This document shows, piece by piece, positions 59,795-64,000 of a DNA stretch of 64,000 bases. Under the pieces are notes generated by a model that worked only from the letters and a program-made list of their open reading frames with translations, had not been told where the DNA came from and did no database searches. The stretch is from Cohnella xylanilytica (GTDB taxonomy: Bacteria; Bacillota; Bacilli; Paenibacillales; Paenibacillaceae), in the NCBI RefSeq assembly GCF_014212175.1, contig NZ_JACJVR010000059.1:43954-107953 (forward strand), in the 5' to 3' direction. The position numbers and the translations under genes are program-made. Position 1 is the first letter of the stretch. Each line of letters begins with the position of its first letter.

Positions 59795-60868
59795 CTATTC
59801 CGTTGGAAGAGGGGCGGGAGAGCTCGACAGCCGTTCGACCAGCACGGTATCGACCGCGACCTTCACGCTCAGGCCGGAAGGCGAATCGCCCGCGGCGCTC
59901 GCCAGCCGGACGGCGGCGCGAACCATCTTCTCCTTGTCCACGCGAACGGTCGTCAGCTCGGGGGAGACGATCACCGCTTCGGCGATATCGTCGAAGCCGA
60001 CGACGGATACTTGCTCCGGAACGCGAATTCCCAGCTCCGCCAGCGACTTCATCGCGCCGATCGCCATGAAGTCGCTCTCGCAGAAGAGGGCGGTCGGCAG
60101 CGGGCTCCCCTCGTTCAGCAGCCTGCGGAACCGGCTCTTGAACGCTTCCTGGGCGGTCGGAACCATCGGATCGACGGAGAACTCGTGCTCCGGGAGCACC
60201 TTCGCGCCCCATTCGCGCATGGCTTCGTCAAAGCCCCTCCGGCGGTTGTCGAAGTTGGGAATCCGTACGTTGGAGGCCACATATCCGATCGTTCGGTGTC
60301 CGGACCGGCAGAGCGACGCTCCGGCTTGATAGCCGCCGAGAGCGTTGTTCGTATACACGAAAGGAACGGGGAGCGTCTCGAAGCAGGTGTCCAGGACGAC
60401 GAGCTTCGGCAGCCGCTCCGCGACGCGGGAGATGACCTCCTTATTCAAGTTGGTTCCGAGCAGAATCGCGCCCCGGTCCGAATGAGCCTCCGCGACGGCC
60501 CGAAGGTCATCTTCGAATCGCTCCATATCGATGGCCGAGATCAGCAGGGACAAGCCGCCGGATTCGGTGCTCTTCTCCAGATAATGAATCAATTCGCGGA
60601 AGAACGGCTGCCGATCGTAATGAGTCGTTACGATCCCGGAATTGGCGACGACCAGGAACGGGAGAACGGCCGGCTCCCGTCCTCTCGGCGAATCCTCCGA
60701 CGGGCGGACGGGCGGACGGACTCTCGATCTCGGCGTATAGCCGGCCTGCCGGGCGATGCTCAAGATGCGTTCCCGGGTCTCGTCTCCGATGCCCGGCTTG
60801 CCGCTGAAGGCGAGGGACACAGCGCCTTTGGATACGCCGGCCAATCTTGCGATATCTTCCATATTCAT
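59795..60868 (-). CDS. LacI-family transcriptional regulator
   Basis: The 357-residue protein has the LacI helix-turn-helix (MEDIARLAGVSKGAVSLAFSGKPGIGDETRERILSIARQAGYTPRSR) and a periplasmic-binding-like sugar domain (FLVVANSGIVTTHYDRQPFFRELIHYLEKS ... VSVVGFDDIAEAVIVSPELTTVRVDKEKM). AAGGAG precedes the ATG. It is divergent from an alpha-L-rhamnosidase gene, so it probably represses rhamnoside use. Confidence 0.93.
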   Translation of the reverse strand: MNMEDIARLAGVSKGAVSLAFSGKPGIGDETRERILSIARQAGYTPRSRVRPPVRPSEDSPRGREPAVLPFLVVANSGIVTTHYDRQPFFRELIHYLEKSTESGGLSLLISAIDMERFEDDLRAVAEAHSDRGAILLGTNLNKEVISRVAERLPKLVVLDTCFETLPVPFVYTNNALGGYQAGASLCRSGHRTIGYVASNVRIPNFDNRRRGFDEAMREWGAKVLPEHEFSVDPMVPTAQEAFKSRFRRLLNEGSPLPTALFCESDFMAIGAMKSLAELGIRVPEQVSVVGFDDIAEAVIVSPELTTVRVDKEKMVRAAVRLASAAGDSPSGLSVKVAVDTVLVERLSSSPAPLPTE

Positions 60869-60896
60869 CGCATATTTCTCCTTGATTTTATATGAT

Positions 60897-61070
60897 GTTT
60901 AGTTTAGTTTGTTTAGCGAAGATGCGCAAGTGCGTTGAATATGTTTAGTGTTGTTAAGTTGATAGATCCCTAGGATTTCGTTCTGATCCGAGTATTGACG
61001 CAAGCGATTTGCGGTGATAGGATGTGTTTGGAACTAAATGACGATAGTCTTTTAACTAAACATACTAAAC
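60897..61070. promoter_or_regulatory. LacI/rhamnosidase intergenic region with GTTTAG repeats
   Basis: GTTTAG occurs at 60897, 60902, 60911 and 60943, and its complement CTAAAC at 61056 and 61065. GTTTAGTTTGTTTAG (60902-60916) and, inverted, CTAAACATACTAAAC (61056-61070) are the same 15-mer with one mismatch. TTGACG (60995-61000) and TAGGAT (61018-61023), 17 bp apart, form the promoter of the rhamnosidase gene; the second 15-mer lies just after its start site. Confidence 0.65.
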
Positions 61071-61103
61071 AAAATTCGATTTCAGCCATGGGAGGATGCC
61101 GAT

Positions 61104-63740
61104 ATGGGATGGCAAGTTACGGACGGCAAAGTCGAGTACATGACCAATCCGCTTGGACTGGACGAGAAGTCTCCCCGCTTCTTCTGGCGGATCCGGTCGG
61201 ATGAACGGAACGCCGTTCAATCCGCTTACCGCATTCTGGTCGCTTCGACGGCCGAAGCGCTCGGAAGGGACGAAGCGGATATGTGGGACAGCGGGAAGGT
61301 CGCGTCCGACCGGACGACCCACGTCGTCTACGAAGGCAAGCCGCTCCAATCGGAGGGCCGATCCTATTGGAAGGTCCGCTCCTGGAACGGCGAAGGAGCC
61401 GCATCGGATTGGAGCGAAGCGTACTTCTGGACGATGGGGCTTCTCGCCCGAAGCGAGTGGAAGGGAGCCTGGATCGGCCGCCGGGCGGAGCCGAACGTCG
61501 AGCTGCAGCCTTCCCCCTATGTCCGGAAGGAGTTCGAAGTCAAGGGGACGATCCGGCGGGCGACGGCGTACGCGACCGCGCTCGGCCTGTACGAGCTGCA
61601 CGTCAACGGCAGACGGATCGGCGACCGGTTCGCGCCGGGCTTCACCGACTACGACAAACGCGTGCAGACGCAAGCCTACGACCTGACGCCGTGGCTGACG
61701 GAAGGGGCCAACGCGGTCGGAGCCGTTCTCGGCGACGGGTGGTATTCGGGCACGGTCGGTTTTCTCGGCAATCACTTGTACGGGGAACGTCCTTTTTTCC
61801 TCCTTCAACTGAACATCGAATACGCCGACGGCCTGCGCGAGTCCGTCGTCACCGATGCCGGCTGGCGAGCCGCCAAGGGTCCGATCGTCTACTCCGACAT
61901 GATCAAGGGGGAGACCTTCGACGCGCGGCTTGAGCTGACCGGGTGGGACCGGCCCGGCTACGACGACGGAGGCTGGGAACGGCCGGACGTTCGGGCGGGC
62001 TACAACGGCCTGCTGACCGCGACGATCGAGCCTCCGATCCGCGTCGCCGAGACGATGAAGCCGATCTCGATCCGCAGGACGGAGCAAGGGACTTATATAT
62101 ACGATATGGGTCAAAATATGGTCGGCTGGACGGAGCTTCGCGTACGCGGAGCGAGAGGAACGAAGGTGACGCTCAGCCACGCCGAGATGCTGAATCCGGA
62201 CGGTTCGCTGTATCTGGACAACCTGCGCGTCGCCGTTCAGCAGGACCATTACATTCTGAAGGGCGAAGGCGAGGAGCGGTACGAGCCGAGCTTCACGTTC
62301 CACGGCTTCCGCTACGTCGAGCTGATCGGCTTCCCGGGAGAGCCGGATCTGGAGACGATCGTCGGCAAGGTCGTTCACTCCGACACGCCGAAGACGGGAA
62401 GCTTGCGCACGTCCGACGCCATGGTCAACCAACTGATCTCGAACATCTCCTGGGGGCAGCGAGGCAACTTCCTCTCGGTGCCGACCGACTGCCCTCAGCG
62501 GGACGAACGGCTCGGCTGGACGGGGGACGCCCAGATCTTTGCGCGGACGGCTTCCTATAACATGGACGTGTCGCGGTTCTTCGCGAAGTACATGCTGGAT
62601 ATGATCGACTGCCAGCAGCCGTCGGGCGCGTTCACCGACGTGGCTCCGGACGCGGGCTGGATCCGGCATAAGATGTGGAACACGAGGCTGAACTGGTTCG
62701 CGCCGGACAACGCCGGCTGGGGCGACGCCGGCGTCGTCATCCCGTGGACGCTGTACCTGATGTACGGGGATACGCGCATTCTAGCGACGCACTACGAGGC
62801 GATGGTTCGATGGGTCGACTATTTGCGCACGAACAGCGCGGAACTGATCCGTCCCGATTACGCCAATTACGGCGACTGGCTGTCCATCGAAGCGGATACG
62901 CCGAACGAGGTGCTGGCGACGGCTTACTTCGCTTACAGCGCCAAGCTGCTGAGCCGGATCGCCGGCGCGATCGGCCGGAAGGAAGACGAAGAGAAGTATG
63001 CATGCCTGCACGGAGACATCGCGGACGCCTTCCGCCGGGAATTCGTCTCGGAGGACGGACGCATTCGCGGCGGGACGCAGACGGTGTACGTGCTCGCCCT
63101 GCAATTCGAGCTGCTGACCGAAGAGCTAAGGAAGCTGGCGATCCGCCATCTCGCGGACGACATCGCCTCCCGCGGAGATCGGCTGTCCACCGGCTTCCTG
63201 GGAGTCGGCTACCTGCTGCCCGCCCTGACGGACGGCGGGCGGCTGGACGTCGCCTACGATCTTCTGACGCAGGAAGAATTCCCTTCCTGGATGTACTCGA
63301 TCAAGCACGGAGCGACGACGATCTGGGAGCGCTGGGACGGCTGGACCGAGCACAACGGCTTCCAGACGCCGTCGATGAACTCCTTCAACCACTATTCGCT
63401 CGGCTCGGTAGGAGAGTGGATGTACCGCTACATGGCCGGCATCGAAGCCGATCCCGCGGCTCCGGGGTTCCGCCGGGCGATCATCCAGCCCCGTCCGGGC
63501 GGCCGGCTCTCGTCGGTCGACGCTTCCTTCGATTCGCTGCACGGAACGTACGAATCGTCCTGGACGCTGGAGCCGGACGGCGCGTTCAAGCTCCGCGTCC
63601 GCATTCCGGCGAACGCTTCGGCGACCGTCCGCGTTCCGGGCAGCCGGATTGTCGCCGACGGGCAGGCGGCGGAAGAAGGCGTCGCGAGCTTCGAACTCGG
63701 GTCGGGCACGTACTTGTTCGAGAGCCGGCTGGATGGTTAG
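61104..63740 (+). CDS. Alpha-L-rhamnosidase (GH78)
   Basis: The 878-residue enzyme has the domain order of GH78: an N-terminal fibronectin-like domain (MTNPLGLDEKSPRFFWRIRSDERNAVQSAYRI), a Bac_rhamnosid_N-like domain (RATAYATALGLYELHVNGRRIGDRFAPGFTDYDKRVQTQAYDLTPWL), the (alpha/alpha)6 catalytic domain with TDCPQRDERLGWTGDAQIFARTASYNMD containing the catalytic acid Glu, and SMNSFNHYSLGSVGEWMYRYMAGI near the end. No signal peptide is visible, so it acts in the cytoplasm on imported rhamnosides. GGGAGG lies nine bases before the ATG. Confidence 0.95.
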   Translation: MGWQVTDGKVEYMTNPLGLDEKSPRFFWRIRSDERNAVQSAYRILVASTAEALGRDEADMWDSGKVASDRTTHVVYEGKPLQSEGRSYWKVRSWNGEGAASDWSEAYFWTMGLLARSEWKGAWIGRRAEPNVELQPSPYVRKEFEVKGTIRRATAYATALGLYELHVNGRRIGDRFAPGFTDYDKRVQTQAYDLTPWLTEGANAVGAVLGDGWYSGTVGFLGNHLYGERPFFLLQLNIEYADGLRESVVTDAGWRAAKGPIVYSDMIKGETFDARLELTGWDRPGYDDGGWERPDVRAGYNGLLTATIEPPIRVAETMKPISIRRTEQGTYIYDMGQNMVGWTELRVRGARGTKVTLSHAEMLNPDGSLYLDNLRVAVQQDHYILKGEGEERYEPSFTFHGFRYVELIGFPGEPDLETIVGKVVHSDTPKTGSLRTSDAMVNQLISNISWGQRGNFLSVPTDCPQRDERLGWTGDAQIFARTASYNMDVSRFFAKYMLDMIDCQQPSGAFTDVAPDAGWIRHKMWNTRLNWFAPDNAGWGDAGVVIPWTLYLMYGDTRILATHYEAMVRWVDYLRTNSAELIRPDYANYGDWLSIEADTPNEVLATAYFAYSAKLLSRIAGAIGRKEDEEKYACLHGDIADAFRREFVSEDGRIRGGTQTVYVLALQFELLTEELRKLAIRHLADDIASRGDRLSTGFLGVGYLLPALTDGGRLDVAYDLLTQEEFPSWMYSIKHGATTIWERWDGWTEHNGFQTPSMNSFNHYSLGSVGEWMYRYMAGIEADPAAPGFRRAIIQPRPGGRLSSVDASFDSLHGTYESSWTLEPDGAFKLRVRIPANASATVRVPGSRIVADGQAAEEGVASFELGSGTYLFESRLDG

Positions 63741-63742
63741 GG

Positions 63743-63816
63743 CAAATAGGCGAACAAGGCCAACAGGGCCAGCAGGGTGAACAAGGCGAACAGAGCGAAC
63801 AGAGCGGAGAGAAGCA
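63743..63816 (+). repeat. Short GC-rich nine-base-type repeats after the rhamnosidase gene
   Basis: Units such as GGCGAACAA, GGCCAACAG, GGCCAGCAG, GGTGAACAA, GGCGAACAG and AGCGAACAG follow each other in one phase. One frame reads as Gly-X-Gln triplets, but no start codon or ribosome binding site belongs to it. The remaining bases to 64000 show no gene that I can support. Confidence 0.6.
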
Positions 63817-63849
63817 GCTAGCAACGAATAGCGGCGAATAGGAACAGAG

Positions 63850-63890
63850 GAGCTGCCCGGGGCCGCGCGTCGGCTTTGGGCGGCTCATTT
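63850..63890 (+). terminator. Possible terminator after the rhamnosidase gene
   Basis: GAGCTGCCC (63850-63858) pairs with GGGCGGCTC (63878-63886), with a G-U pair; only ATTTAT follows. Confidence 0.45.
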
Positions 63891-64000
63891 ATCTATTTGG
63901 GATAGGGGGACATGGAAGTCTCGGACATGGTTGCAGTCGGAATCGGAACCGGAATCCCATGGTTCCGGCTCAAAGACCTCGTTCTCTAAACATTCCTGTA

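Noticed and set aside
63912..63989. 25-codon open frame after the rhamnosidase gene
   Set aside because: An ATG follows GGGG, but the peptide is short, unrecognised and overlaps a hairpin (GGAACC/GGTTCC).
1..64000. tRNA, rRNA, prophage or insertion sequence
   Set aside because: I saw no cloverleaf with CCA-type ends, no rRNA-like sequence, and no transposase, integrase or phage structural protein.

Overview
The window looks like a chromosomal segment of a GC-rich, endospore-forming member of the Paenibacillaceae (Cohnella/Paenibacillus-like). The indicators are a YesM/YesN-type two-component pair next to a sugar-type solute-binding protein, a gerA-type germination operon, a CotF-type coat protein, DUF3231 and DUF3888 proteins, an asparaginase carrying S-layer homology domains, strong GGAGG ribosome binding sites with ATG/GTG/TTG starts, and Bacillus-type -35/-10 promoters. 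No rRNA, tRNA, prophage or insertion sequence was seen. Family names come from reading the proteins by eye; no database search was run.

Layout. 0-4 kb: end of an ABC solute-binding protein, then a sensor kinase/AraC-type response regulator operon. 4-20 kb: mostly small regulator-plus-enzyme modules: ArsR with an AHSA1 protein, SDR with TetR, a secreted protein with six 16-residue acidic repeats, CotF and nitroreductase divergent from a MocR regulator, a thioredoxin-reductase-like flavoenzyme, a fused GMC oxidoreductase, malate:quinone oxidoreductase, hydrolase with TetR, and AraC divergent from an SDR. 20-27 kb: ArsB/NhaD-type transporter, metallo-beta-lactamase-fold hydrolase, an M56-like membrane protein that has lost its zinc motif, a DJ-1/PfpI protein divergent from LysR, and an esterase. 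27-34 kb: DUF3888, MerR with aldo/keto reductase, MFS with MerR, then an accessory stretch with an orphan T-box leader and a 52-bp palindromic repeat array, then DUF92 and an unknown protein. 34-42 kb: CBS-domain transporter, AraC, SDR, a second two-component pair and a DCC/SRPBCC-DoxX/DUF4166 operon. 42-49 kb: a scarred region where nirB is cut and joined to the tail of a second asparaginase gene, followed by the intact asparaginase-SLH gene, a truncated surface-protein fragment, a TetR regulator, intergenic repeats and an Old Yellow Enzyme gene. 49-55.8 kb: a small ORF under a MerR-type promoter, a large serine beta-lactamase-like protein, an EVE protein, a GMC oxidoreductase, DUF3231 and a membrane protein. 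55.8-59.7 kb: a germination operon on the minus strand in the order A-C-B. 59.8-64 kb: a LacI regulator divergent from a GH78 alpha-L-rhamnosidase.

The strongest theme is control of redox and detoxification enzymes by neighbouring one-component regulators, many with visible operators: ArsR, TetR (three), MocR, LysR, AraC, MerR (two genes and three long-spacer promoters) and a CRP/FNR-like site at -41.5 of nirB. The most unusual signals are the nirB/asparaginase junction, the T-box with no gene behind it, the 52-bp palindromic array with a second copy cluster 14 kb away, and a second intergenic repeat family built on a CGCTA-AA-TAGCG hairpin.
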